Shown: positions 1 through 8,864 of the stretch, in pieces
Layout: every line of letters starts with the position of its first letter
How positions within the stretch are numbered: position 1 is the stretch's first letter
Assembly (NCBI GenBank): GCA_018780265.1
Contig: JADMJV010000081.1
Coordinates: forward strand, 1 to 37,213
DNA: 37,213 nt
Origin: a bacterium
GTDB lineage: Bacteria > Vulcanimicrobiota > Xenobia > Xenobiales > JADMJV01
Reading direction: 5' to 3'
The notes under the pieces: model-generated
The model's database searches: none
What the model was told of the DNA's origin: nothing
What the model saw: the letters and a program-made list of their open reading frames with translations, nothing else
Made by a program: the position numbers and the translations under genes

Positions 1-423
1 CGTCATCCACCAGAGCCAGGATACCATTTCTACTTGGCGCACCAAGGCACGGTAGGGGGTTGCCCCCCGTCGCCTCCGGTGGGTGTATCGTCCAACATAA
101 GCCAGCACTTGTTCTGGACCGCCAAAGGGTGGCTTGGAATATACGACCCACTCAACTTTTCTGGCTCCAGCGAGGTGCTGATCAAATGCTTCCTTGTCCT
201 CCAGTTGAGCTATGGAGCCGTGGAAGGTCAGGAACCCATCGCGGTGAGCCTCATCCAAATATTCAAGGAAGAGCCGGCGGTAAAGGCGGGACAAGACCCT
301 CACCGGCAAAAAGAATTTGGGCCGCGAGGGCACCCAGCGGCTGCCGTCAAGAGACAGGCCGCCGCCAGGCGCGACGCAGTGAACGTGGGGATGGTAGTGC
401 AGGTTTTGGCCCCAGGTAGCCGA
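1..423 (-). pseudogene. IS91-family (Y2) transposase fragment, frameshifted and cut by the window edge
   Basis: Read on the minus strand from about 423 down to 1, one frame gives an uninterrupted IS91-type segment. It contains the metal-binding HPHVHC motif followed by PGGG, then KPPFGGPEQVLAYVGRYTHR, which is the region before the catalytic tyrosines in this family. The match breaks just after RYTHR, at about 60-75, and resumes one frame over as a stretch resembling the next family block, so at least one frameshift is present. The expected N-terminal zinc-finger region is not found upstream in any frame I translated. The reading continues past the left edge, so how the element ends cannot be seen. 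The motif match is direct; the family name is from memory of IS91/IS801-type transposases. It is probably an inactive remnant. Confidence 0.75.
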
Positions 424-991
424 TGATGTCGGGGAGAATCCAACAAAGGGAATACCTGCATGAAAAATAGGAGCATCGGTCTGGACGTCCATCGACGTGG
501 ATTGCCCCGGGCGTGCTTCCAGATTTGCTCAGCAATGTCCGCCGGAAAGATGTGCCCCTTGAGGCGGCCCAACGCAGACGTTTTTCCAGGTAGGGCTCTA
601 CTTCCTGAACTTTGAGAGGGCGCAGGTGGCCTTTCAAGAATTTACGGGTTCAGGCGATACCGGAGCAGGCATTGAGCTATGCAGAGAATTAGGCACTAGC
701 AAGGATGGTCTGGGCTGCAAGTCGCCCAATAGGAGCAGGACGCGAAGGCTCTGGTCGAACGCCTGAAGACCTGGCAACCGCCTCAGTGAGGCTTGGAAAA
801 TTCAGGGGGCTCAAAGGGCAACGTGCAAACGCATGTTCGAAAACCGAGGGGCCGCTGATATTATGTCTGCTTGGGGCTATCCTGGGAGGATGTCGAACGG
901 CTCCGGATAGCAAAGTGGTCCTGGCTCCCTCAGGCAACTCGGCGGGTCCGTTCATCATCGTGGTCAACTGGTGGACGACCCGGAAGCCCCA
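424..991. other. Gene-poor stretch next to the IS91 remnant
   Basis: Both strands hold only short open frames with no credible start, ribosome-binding site or recognisable domain. On the plus strand, short protein-like pieces occur at about 740-790 and 870-980 in different frames, interrupted by stops. This looks like decayed coding DNA, but I could not assign it to a family. The stop codon of the large secreted protein lies at the right boundary. I see no terminator hairpin here. Confidence 0.5.
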
Positions 992-3900
992 TTACTTCCG
1001 CTCAGCGTACCACGGAAGATTCTTCCCCGACGCGTCGCAGTCAAAGGTCCCTTCCATTCGGCGGGCAGAGGTGAATCGCCCCCGGTAGACCTGCTTGCGA
1101 CCAGAGCGATCAGGAAAATAGAAGGTAAATCGGACCTGACCTGAGCCGCGATCTATGAGAACGTCGCGCAGTTCGTACCAGCTTCGGGTGGAATAGGAGT
1201 ACATCTCACCCCGTCCTCCCGTGAATCTCAGTTTGGAGCCCGAACTGGCCAGCATGGCCTCCCATTCTTCTTGAGGAGTTTCCCTCTGAGGTGTAGGTCT
1301 TGAGGGCGGAGGTGCGGTTGCCTGAGGGTTTTGGGCCGTGTAGCTGGCCCAAACTGCTCGAGCACCTCCCGCCTCTTGGGCGTAAACCACCACATTGCCA
1401 TCATCCTGAACGTGTAAGGCGCAGGTTCCCGGTTCTCCCGAGCCCGCGTGGGATTGCCAGACTCTTTGGCCGTCCCGGCTCACAAGTATCACCGCTCCGT
1501 CCCTACCCAGGTCCAGGCGAGTCACTCCCTTCCCCTCTGTCTGAGTACTCCAGAGAACCTTGCTTCCCCTCGTCAGAACCAGGTTTCCATCGTCCTGAAA
1601 GGTCAACCGGTAGTGCCCGTTGCGAGATTGTAGCCAGGAGTTCGGTGACAGGCTCTGGCCTCCAGCCATTTGCTGGCCACCCTGGACAGGCGGCGGCGGT
1701 GAGGGAGCCTGGGCTGTGTGGGTGGCCCATACGGCCCCACCTCCTTCGGCATAAACCACGGCGTTGCCGTCATCTTGAACCTGAAGATAGTAGTTGCCTG
1801 CGCCTGTTCCCGAATGGGACTGCCAGATGGCACGACCATCCCCGCTTACAAGTCTCAACGCACCGTCCTGACCCAACTCCAGGCGTGTCACTCCTCGACC
1901 CTCGGTCTGGGGGGACCAGAGCACGCTTGCCCCCCGGGTCAAGACCAGGTTGCCGTCATCTTGAAGAGTGAGCCGAATCTGCTTGTTGGGGGAGTGCATC
2001 CACGAATTCACCGATAGACTTTGGCTTCCCGCCAGACGATCTCCAAGCGCTCGAGGAGGGGCTTGAGTCGGCTTCCACTGGGACAGGTCGAATACTGCCT
2101 GATAGCGAGGATCGGTTGGGTGATACAGAGTGCAATCGAGACTCTGAATTTCCTGGGGAGTCAGAGGTATACCCTGGCGATGTCTATCCAGCAGGTTTTG
2201 ATAGCGGGTCCACATGGTTTCTTGGGCCCGTTGGGACTGGCGGGCACTCTCCAGCCGAGCTTTGAGGCTCTCTTCATCGCCGGGAAAAAACTCAAATCGC
2301 CCCAAGAACTCCTGGATTCGGGTGATCGCTGCCGACCAATCCCGAGATTTCTGGCATTCTGACCAGAACAGGTTGAACTGGTCGACGGCCTTTTGGTATT
2401 CCTGGGCCAGTCCGTAGCACATCTGATTGAGTCGGTTCAACATCCCGGGGGTGGTGCGAAAGTGGGTTTGGAACGAGTCCAGCTCGCGCAGGCGAACCTG
2501 GGCCGTCGGCAGACGCCGCCGGACGATCAGGTCCTCCACCTCCGGAGCCCGGGCCCGCAGCTGCTGCTCGTTGGCCAGGGCCCGCCGCGCCTGCTCCAGT
2601 TGAGTCCTGGCCAGCGTGTTGGAGGGATCGACTCGCACGGCCAATTCCAGGTCGGCGATGACGGCCTTGAGGTCGGCATCGGGACTTCCGAAGGTCAGCC
2701 AACCTCGCTGCTGGGCGGCCTGGCTCAAAGACCTGGCCAGAGGGGCGGCGACCTTGGCATCGGCGGCGGCCAACCCGGCCAATACCTTTTCGGCTTCAAG
2801 CAAGCGCCCCTGGGCCAATAGTTTTTGGAATTCTTTGATCTTTTCCGACAGGTCGGGCACGGTCGGCGCCACCACCGAGAAATCTGCCGAGCCCCTCCCC
2901 AACTCCAGGCCCTCAGAGTCTTTGGCCACCGCAATCAGTTGGCAGGCCCCGGCCGCGGAACGCTGCACCTTAACCTGTTGACCCGAGGCCACCCCTACAA
3001 AATGATTGTCTTCGGGACGGGCAAAGCTCCAGCTGAAAGAGACTGCTCCTTCAGGCAGAGGCTGAATTTCCGCCTTGACCTCAACGGTCTGGTCGGCCGC
3101 AATCGGTCCCGGGGGCGCCAGAACCCGCACCTGAACAGGGTAGGCCCGAGCCCGAACCTCTTCGGTTTTTTCCCCCAGGTCGTCGCCGTGAAAAGGTACC
3201 CGGGCCGCGACTTTGATGGCCAGGGGCGAGGTATCTTTGGGGTGAAAAGTAATTTCCGAGGTGTCCTTGGAGGTGCCGAGGAGCCGGGCCGACGGCGGCA
3301 GGAACCAGCGATAGTCAATTTCGGCAGGTTGAGGACGAGCCTGGACTCGGGCTCGGGTGGTCTGGCCGACATAGGGAGTCAAGGGTTGAAAAGAGAGGGT
3401 CAGTTCCGGCCCGGCGACCTTGAGGTCAAGCGTCGCCGAAGTGCCCAGAGTGGCTCCTGAGCTTGCGTCCAGCACTTCCACGAAGAGGCGCGTGGCGCCA
3501 GGTCGTCGGAAAGTGGCCCGGGTCGTTGGTTGGCCCCCTTCGGCCGGATCAAAACTTACCTCGGGGGAAGGTTGCCAGCGAAATCGATAGTTCCCGGAAG
3601 CCGGGTTTACTGTAGCCGTGACAGGAAACTTGCGTCCTAGCGCCGCCGGTTCTGAGGAGGTCGCCTGCAGTGATACCTGGAGGCCGCTGACCGTGATCGT
3701 GAGCGAGCCACTGGTCAGGACTCGGGAGCCTTGCATCAGGCTGCACTTCAGAGTATGCGTCCCGGTCTCGCGACTGAGGAAAGTCACCTTCGGCCCGGAG
3801 CCCGAGTGGGGACCTTCCCAGCCGAGGCTGTAACCCGAGGGAGCATTGCGGATCTGAGCCTCAACCTCGAGCGTTTCTCCGGGGCTCACCTGAGTTTTGG

Positions 3901-5779
3901 CCGCCTGCAACGTCAATTCCACCGGAGCCTGGCTGGGAGAGGGAGAAGGAGTGGGGGAAGGCGTGCTGCCGGGCAGGTCCTGACGACGAGCCGAGAAGGT
4001 GCCCACAACTTCGTTGGTGGTGCGGTTGGGCCAAATCACGCCTCGGACCTCCCCCGAAGAAGTAGCCAGACCCTGGTATAACCAGCCTTCATCGTCCTCG
4101 AAGTCGAACTTTCCGGAGCCGATCTCAAAGACTCCGCCTCCCACGTTGGGCACGGAAACATAGCATCGCTTGCCTTCGAGTTTGAATACCAGAGGCGAAG
4201 TCTGGTTGGGATAACGACCTCTTATGTGCCAACTGGCCTCTCCGACGTAACGGCCCTCCATTTGCGAGGTTGGGGGTGGGGTCAGTCGCGCAGGTTCGAG
4301 TACCGTGACCTTGCGTTCTTGGGTTCCGATGATTTGGCCCTTGGCGTCGCGAACTTCGACTTTAATGGGGTAAGTCCCGGCCTGGTCGGCGGCCAGGCTC
4401 CAGGTGTCTAACCGGCTGCCATCCTGCCAGAGAAACTGCAAGTCCGGCAGACTTGGGTTCACTACAGCCTGGATGACGATCGGGCTGCCCAGGCTGGTCT
4501 GTGTGGGCCCTCTCAGTTCCAACTGGGGCTTGAGGTTGGCCGGTGGGATTTTGACTTCGAAATCTCGGGTAGCATCTTCGAATTTCCGGGGGTGACGGGC
4601 GTCGTTGTACTCCGCCTCGATCGTCACGGACTTGGGTTGGGTCAGGAGGTCGGTGCGGGCGTGGACCAGGGTCACCTTGACATTCGTTCCCTTAGCCATG
4701 TCGATCGGAATGTAACGAGAGGACCCCCCGGTTACGGCGACGTCGTCCAGAGTGGCTCGCATGCCCACGTTTGGGTCAAGATCGTTGAGTTTCAGGATCA
4801 GTTGACCTTTACTCACGGCTTTATTGTTGGACCTGAGAATTACCCCCACGGTCTGCTCCCAGAGGGCGGGTTTCGGGCGTTGGGGAAGAGCCGGGGCAAA
4901 GCTGAGGGAAACTGGCTGATGGGCTAACCTGGACTGAAAGATCCAGGTCGGGGGTTTGATTCCGTGATAGCCCCCCTGTTGGTAGAATTCCTGCACCTTG
5001 GCGGGGGGAGCAAAGCGAATGCCCGTAACTTGTGTGTAGCGTTCTACGGTGAGTGCGCCGTCCCCGGTGAGACGGACCCGCCCCCAAAGGGCACAGAAAC
5101 TTTGCCAGGCTTGCTGAGGCCGGGACCAGATGGCTCGGGTCTGGTCGACGCTGAGCTTCTTCACTCTGGCGGCGGCCTCCGCCTCGCTCAAGCGTCGTTG
5201 GAAGTCAAGCAGCCCTTTGTAAGCGTGGATGGCGGCCTCGGCATAATTCTCGATGACGGCGTGATGGTCTTGCCTAAATCCGTTTCTCTCCAGCAGGTCG
5301 TGCTGGAGTTCGTGCCAGTAGCTATTTTTTTCGGGCGTCAGAGGCAGGTGCTGGCCCACCTGGTTGGCTGGGAAGAGGTAGGGTCCCTGGTCGAGATGCT
5401 GGATGGTGGTATTGAACGAATTGCCCTGATACCATAACCTGCCATCGGGCCCAGGGGTGAGCACCAGCACCAGATTGTGATCCCCTCCATAGTGGGGAGT
5501 CAAGGCCTGTTCAAAAATGACAGGGTCCCCCATAGAGAACAGTTGGGCGCAAGCCACCCCCTCCAGACCCCGGTTTATAAAGAGCTGGGCACCGCGACGA
5601 AATACGTGGCGCAATTGCGTCTGGACTTTAGGCTGGCTTTGGTCCTCAATACTCCGACCCACCTGCCCTTGGATGATTTGGGTGTCGCGGTCGGTCGGGG
5701 GATTTGCCCAGGCGATACACCAAAGAAGGAGCCAGAGGCTCCATAGGCCCCAAGCTCGCCCGTGCTTCGGGCGGCTCAT
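992..5779 (-). CDS. Large secreted protein: HExxH region, Ig-like repeats, helical region, two bulb-type lectin domains
   Basis: 1595 residues starting at ATG 5779, with an AAGGA-type ribosome site about 10 nt upstream. Residues 1-25 form a signal peptide with a Trp/Leu-rich core. Residues 26-300 are a unique region with HELQH at 156-160, a zincin-type HExxH motif, followed by glutamates at 177 and 181 that could be a third ligand. Ig/PKD-like beta modules follow (about 410-495 and 618-985), with a separate beta domain at 500-600 and a Pro/Ser linker at 603-617. A helical, possibly TPR-like part spans about 985-1250. Two bulb-type lectin domains (about 1265-1375 and 1385-1500) each carry two QxDxNxVx(Y) sites; the second site of each keeps the tyrosine (QDDGNAVVY, QDDGNVVVY). 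A small beta domain closes the protein. It is likely exported and glycan-binding. Peptidase activity is conjecture from one motif. Confidence 0.85.
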   Translation of the reverse strand: MSRPKHGRAWGLWSLWLLLWCIAWANPPTDRDTQIIQGQVGRSIEDQSQPKVQTQLRHVFRRGAQLFINRGLEGVACAQLFSMGDPVIFEQALTPHYGGDHNLVLVLTPGPDGRLWYQGNSFNTTIQHLDQGPYLFPANQVGQHLPLTPEKNSYWHELQHDLLERNGFRQDHHAVIENYAEAAIHAYKGLLDFQRRLSEAEAAARVKKLSVDQTRAIWSRPQQAWQSFCALWGRVRLTGDGALTVERYTQVTGIRFAPPAKVQEFYQQGGYHGIKPPTWIFQSRLAHQPVSLSFAPALPQRPKPALWEQTVGVILRSNNKAVSKGQLILKLNDLDPNVGMRATLDDVAVTGGSSRYIPIDMAKGTNVKVTLVHARTDLLTQPKSVTIEAEYNDARHPRKFEDATRDFEVKIPPANLKPQLELRGPTQTSLGSPIVIQAVVNPSLPDLQFLWQDGSRLDTWSLAADQAGTYPIKVEVRDAKGQIIGTQERKVTVLEPARLTPPPTSQMEGRYVGEASWHIRGRYPNQTSPLVFKLEGKRCYVSVPNVGGGVFEIGSGKFDFEDDEGWLYQGLATSSGEVRGVIWPNRTTNEVVGTFSARRQDLPGSTPSPTPSPSPSQAPVELTLQAAKTQVSPGETLEVEAQIRNAPSGYSLGWEGPHSGSGPKVTFLSRETGTHTLKCSLMQGSRVLTSGSLTITVSGLQVSLQATSSEPAALGRKFPVTATVNPASGNYRFRWQPSPEVSFDPAEGGQPTTRATFRRPGATRLFVEVLDASSGATLGTSATLDLKVAGPELTLSFQPLTPYVGQTTRARVQARPQPAEIDYRWFLPPSARLLGTSKDTSEITFHPKDTSPLAIKVAARVPFHGDDLGEKTEEVRARAYPVQVRVLAPPGPIAADQTVEVKAEIQPLPEGAVSFSWSFARPEDNHFVGVASGQQVKVQRSAAGACQLIAVAKDSEGLELGRGSADFSVVAPTVPDLSEKIKEFQKLLAQGRLLEAEKVLAGLAAADAKVAAPLARSLSQAAQQRGWLTFGSPDADLKAVIADLELAVRVDPSNTLARTQLEQARRALANEQQLRARAPEVEDLIVRRRLPTAQVRLRELDSFQTHFRTTPGMLNRLNQMCYGLAQEYQKAVDQFNLFWSECQKSRDWSAAITRIQEFLGRFEFFPGDEESLKARLESARQSQRAQETMWTRYQNLLDRHRQGIPLTPQEIQSLDCTLYHPTDPRYQAVFDLSQWKPTQAPPRALGDRLAGSQSLSVNSWMHSPNKQIRLTLQDDGNLVLTRGASVLWSPQTEGRGVTRLELGQDGALRLVSGDGRAIWQSHSGTGAGNYYLQVQDDGNAVVYAEGGGAVWATHTAQAPSPPPPVQGGQQMAGGQSLSPNSWLQSRNGHYRLTFQDDGNLVLTRGSKVLWSTQTEGKGVTRLDLGRDGAVILVSRDGQRVWQSHAGSGEPGTCALHVQDDGNVVVYAQEAGGARAVWASYTAQNPQATAPPPSRPTPQRETPQEEWEAMLASSGSKLRFTGGRGEMYSYSTRSWYELRDVLIDRGSGQVRFTFYFPDRSGRKQVYRGRFTSARRMEGTFDCDASGKNLPWYAERK

Positions 5780-5973
5780 TCGGATTCAATCCTTGAGTGC
5801 CTTGGCATGGCTCCAGCTTAATCATGTCCAGGCCAGCACGCAAATGACCTAGATCAGTCCGAGCCTAAAATGGGAGGAACATAGTCGGCGAAGGATTTTG
5901 GGGCAAAATCGACCAACCCCCCGTAAACAGAAGGGGAGCTTGAAATGCCTGGCAGTTTTCCCCTGGTCTTCTT

Positions 5974-8085
5974 GTGAACAGCTACCAACAACAGGACCGA
6001 GGCGACCTGGACGCCTATGCCCGCTATCTGGCCAATATGGACGCCGCCATGCGCCAGAAGGTAGCCCTGACCGCGGCTCATTTACCCTGCCAGGGGCGGG
6101 TGGCCGATATGGGGATGGGTTCGGGGTCCGGCAGTGAAGCTCTGGCTGCCCTCTATCCGCGACTGATGGTGGAAGGGGTGGACGTCAATCCCACCATGGT
6201 CGAGGCGGCCCGCAACCAATATCAACGGCCCAATCTTCAGTTTCGTGTGGGCGATATCGCCCGGCCCTGTTTTCCGCCGGCCAGTTTGGATGGCATCGTC
6301 AACTCCTCGGTTTTACACCACGTCACCAGCTACAACGGCTACCGCTACCGTGAAGCCGCTCGCGCATTGCAGTCCCAGGTCGACCAGTTGGCTCTGGGCG
6401 GCACCCTGGTGGTGCGCGATTTTCTGGCTCCCGAACCAGGCCCCATCCAACTTCGGCTGGCCCCCCATTGGGGGGAACTGTGGACAAAATTCAGCCAGCA
6501 GTTCCGCTTTCTCCATCCACCCGAACAACGAGGCTTTGGCTTCGAAGATCTGGGCACCGACGCGGACGGCTGGAATAGCTTTCGGGTGGAGCAGCGCCAT
6601 GCCGTGGAATTCGTGCTGCGCAAAGACTACCAACAAGACTGGGAAAGCGAAATTCTAGAGGAGTATACCTACTTCACCCAGTCTGAATTTGAGGAACAGT
6701 TTCGTCGTCTCGGTCTGCGCGTGCTGGTTTCCACACCCCTTCTCAACCCGTGGATTGTGCAAAATCGCTTCGAGGGTCAATTTGAGTTCCGTGACCTGCA
6801 GGGCCAACTGCTGGACTGGCCGCCCACCAACTACCTGATCGTGGGAGAAAAGGTGGCTGCTGGGGAGGGGGTCGGCTTCACCACCTCGCCATCGTCTATG
6901 ACCCCCAGCTACTTGTCCAAAACCTGCCACCGACACCGGGTCAGCGGCCGGGTCTATGACCTGGTGTGTCGGCCTCATCCCACCGTGGACGTGCTTCCCT
7001 ATTTTGTCACCGAGCAAGGAAATCTCAACGTGCTGGTGCGTCACAGCTACCCTCGACCTGTGCCCGGGCTACTTGACCACACACTCGACGGACTGCGACC
7101 CTCCCCCTACATTGTCGAGCCCATTACGGCCGTAATGGGCGACGACCCGCTGGGGGAAACGGTGGAAAAAGTACTGGTGGAGAGGGCCGGCGTCAGCGCC
7201 GAAAATATCCTTACGGTAGAGGAGGGGAGCGTCCACTACCCGTCGCCCGGTGGCATTCGCGAAGAAGTGATCGCCACTTTCGCCCAGGTCGCACCCACCC
7301 AGGGGCAGGGGGGCGCCATTCGCGCCCTGGATGCCCAACAGTTGCTGCGCAGTGCTCAGGTCAACGGTCTTTCGGATCACCGCCTGGAAATGCATATTTT
7401 TGCTCTGATGCGGCGGCTGGGACGAAAACCCGGACCGTGGCTGGGCGACTTGTTGCAGCCGGTGGCAGCCGAACCGGGCTGGCAAAATCAGCCCGAAAAC
7501 AGCTGGGGGGTCCCCCCAGCGCGCGCCTTTTTACCCCATCCGGCCCAGGACAGCCCCAATTTCCTGAACATTGAACGCAACCGCTTCGAAGAACTCAACC
7601 GGGATGGACAAACCGTGGGGAACCTCGAATTAGAAAGCGTCAGCCCCACCCGGTTGGGCAGACTGACCGTAGCCGTGCTGCCCATGCTCTTTGACCAGCA
7701 CTGGTGGGTAGGGCTGGATCTGGATGATCTTCCTGCTGTTCAGGCTTTTTCGGGCAACAGTCGACACTGGCTGTCACCGGCTTGGCGCCTGCCCTCAGAC
7801 CTTCGCCAGATGCATCAGGCCCGCGATTGGGCTGGCCGAGGGTTGCTCACCGAATATGCCGTTTTAGCCCAGGATTGGGCACCCCTGGGCGGTCCCTACT
7901 TTCCCTCTCCGGGAATGACCCCCGAACTGGTCTATCCTATGGCGGTCAGAGTGCAACCTCAAACAGGATGCAGTCTACACTTCTTTTCCTTGGAGAAGGT
8001 GATGACAAAATGGGACTCGGTCAGCAACGGCCACCTACGCTGCCTGCTGCTGCGAGCCTGGCTGGCCCACTCAGGCGAAGGCTGA
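5974..8085 (+). CDS. SAM-dependent methyltransferase fused to a probable Nudix-like domain
   Basis: 703 residues. The only start in frame after the stop at 5941 is GTG 5974; no good Shine-Dalgarno site is visible. Residues about 25-120 are a class I methyltransferase: VADMGMGSGSGSEAL is the SAM-binding glycine loop, VEGVDVNPTMVEAA the acidic strand, and VNSSVLHH the motif near the catalytic pocket. From about residue 315 a second unit begins (YDLVCRPHPTVDVLPYF). It resembles the strand pattern of ADP-ribose-type Nudix proteins, but the Nudix box is not clean: near GETVEKVLVERAG it lacks the REXXEE core. The last 250 residues are unassigned. The substrate is unknown. The gene is divergent from the large secreted protein and its 3' end overlaps the convergent PilZ gene by 15 bp. 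Confidence 0.75.
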   Translation: MNSYQQQDRGDLDAYARYLANMDAAMRQKVALTAAHLPCQGRVADMGMGSGSGSEALAALYPRLMVEGVDVNPTMVEAARNQYQRPNLQFRVGDIARPCFPPASLDGIVNSSVLHHVTSYNGYRYREAARALQSQVDQLALGGTLVVRDFLAPEPGPIQLRLAPHWGELWTKFSQQFRFLHPPEQRGFGFEDLGTDADGWNSFRVEQRHAVEFVLRKDYQQDWESEILEEYTYFTQSEFEEQFRRLGLRVLVSTPLLNPWIVQNRFEGQFEFRDLQGQLLDWPPTNYLIVGEKVAAGEGVGFTTSPSSMTPSYLSKTCHRHRVSGRVYDLVCRPHPTVDVLPYFVTEQGNLNVLVRHSYPRPVPGLLDHTLDGLRPSPYIVEPITAVMGDDPLGETVEKVLVERAGVSAENILTVEEGSVHYPSPGGIREEVIATFAQVAPTQGQGGAIRALDAQQLLRSAQVNGLSDHRLEMHIFALMRRLGRKPGPWLGDLLQPVAAEPGWQNQPENSWGVPPARAFLPHPAQDSPNFLNIERNRFEELNRDGQTVGNLELESVSPTRLGRLTVAVLPMLFDQHWWVGLDLDDLPAVQAFSGNSRHWLSPAWRLPSDLRQMHQARDWAGRGLLTEYAVLAQDWAPLGGPYFPSPGMTPELVYPMAVRVQPQTGCSLHFFSLEKVMTKWDSVSNGHLRCLLLRAWLAHSGEG

Positions 8086-8424
8086 CAGACGTCGGGTGTG
8101 CAGCCAGCTGTTCAAGCGCCGACGGTCAGCCCTACAGCCCTCTTGAAAACGGACGCCTACCTCGGTGCCGCTGTCGGCGGGTTTGGCCCACACTACCGTG
8201 GCCAGCAGGCTCAGCGCTCGACGCGCCTCTAACTTGAGGTGAACCATCAGGGAGTGGCCGGGCTTGACGTTCTCTGAAACGACCAAACGCGCCCCGTCCT
8301 CGGTAAAATCACGCGAGGAGCCTCGCTGGTAGGTAGCCGATTGACCCCGAACCAGCACATCGCCCCGATGCAAAACGCGCCCGTCACCACGACGATCGAG
8401 TCCGAGATTCAAAGTGTCTTTCAC
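8071..8424 (-). CDS. PilZ-domain protein
   Basis: 117 residues from GTG 8424. I prefer this start because AAAGGAG lies 7 nt upstream; a longer frame from 8466 has no such site. The family's motif appears as R-x-x-x-R-like QRGSSR followed by DFTEDG (D/NxSxxG with Ser to Thr), then a beta barrel ending in EVGVRF. PilZ domains bind cyclic di-GMP and change the activity of partner proteins, so this is a likely receptor for a product of diguanylate cyclases such as the GGDEF protein at 21795-24224. It follows rbfA by 53 nt on the same strand and could be cotranscribed with the nusA operon. Ligand binding is inferred; the arginine motif is only approximate. Confidence 0.75.
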   Translation of the reverse strand: MKDTLNLGLDRRGDGRVLHRGDVLVRGQSATYQRGSSRDFTEDGARLVVSENVKPGHSLMVHLKLEARRALSLLATVVWAKPADSGTEVGVRFQEGCRADRRRLNSWLHTRRLSAFA

Positions 8425-8477
8425 AGGCACGCTCCTTTCCGAAGATACTCGGAGCGTATCCATCACCGCTTAAAGAA

Positions 8478-8864
8478 TCATGATTCGGAGTCTTGGTCCT
8501 CGGGCGGGTCAGGCTGAACCGGCAACTGAGCCACTTCGTGCAGCAATTTCTGCATCTGCATGGCGTGCTCGAGAGTGTCATCGTAAACAAAGAGCAAAGT
8601 AGGCACCCGTTTCAGGCTGACCTGCCTGGTCATTTCGCGACGAAAAAAGCCAGCGGCCCGGTTGAGTCCTTCAACCACTTCGGCCACCGGCTTATTCATC
8701 ACGGTCACATAAAGGCGAGCACTGGATAGGTCGGGCGACACATTGACCGAGGTGATGGTAATGATGGCACCCTCTACGGCAGGGTCCTTCACCTGGCGCA
8801 TCACCTCGTTAGCGACCTCTTGTAAGAGGTCGTTAACGCGGTGCATTCGGCGACTACCCGCCAT
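8478..8864 (-). CDS. rbfA: Ribosome-binding factor A
   Basis: 128 residues, a usual RbfA length. RbfA binds the 30S subunit and helps mature 16S rRNA near helix 1, which matters most in the cold. The sequence opens with RRMHRVNDLLQEVANEV and continues with the KH-like core: ITITSVNVSPDLSSARLYVTV, then the AAGFFRREM helix and LKRVPTLLFVYDD. The C-terminal tail is short and acidic. The ATG abuts the infB stop codon (TAAATG), so translation is very likely coupled. It is the fourth gene of nusA-rnpM-infB-rbfA, a conserved order. Identification is firm. Confidence 0.96.
   Translation of the reverse strand: MAGSRRMHRVNDLLQEVANEVMRQVKDPAVEGAIITITSVNVSPDLSSARLYVTVMNKPVAEVVEGLNRAAGFFRREMTRQVSLKRVPTLLFVYDDTLEHAMQMQKLLHEVAQLPVQPDPPEDQDSES

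Noticed and set aside
3915..3965. Short repeated Pro/Ser-coding sequence as a possible repeat array
   Set aside because: It is a protein linker (PSPTPSPSPS) inside the large secreted gene, not a CRISPR or DNA repeat array. No CRISPR or tRNA gene was seen in the window.
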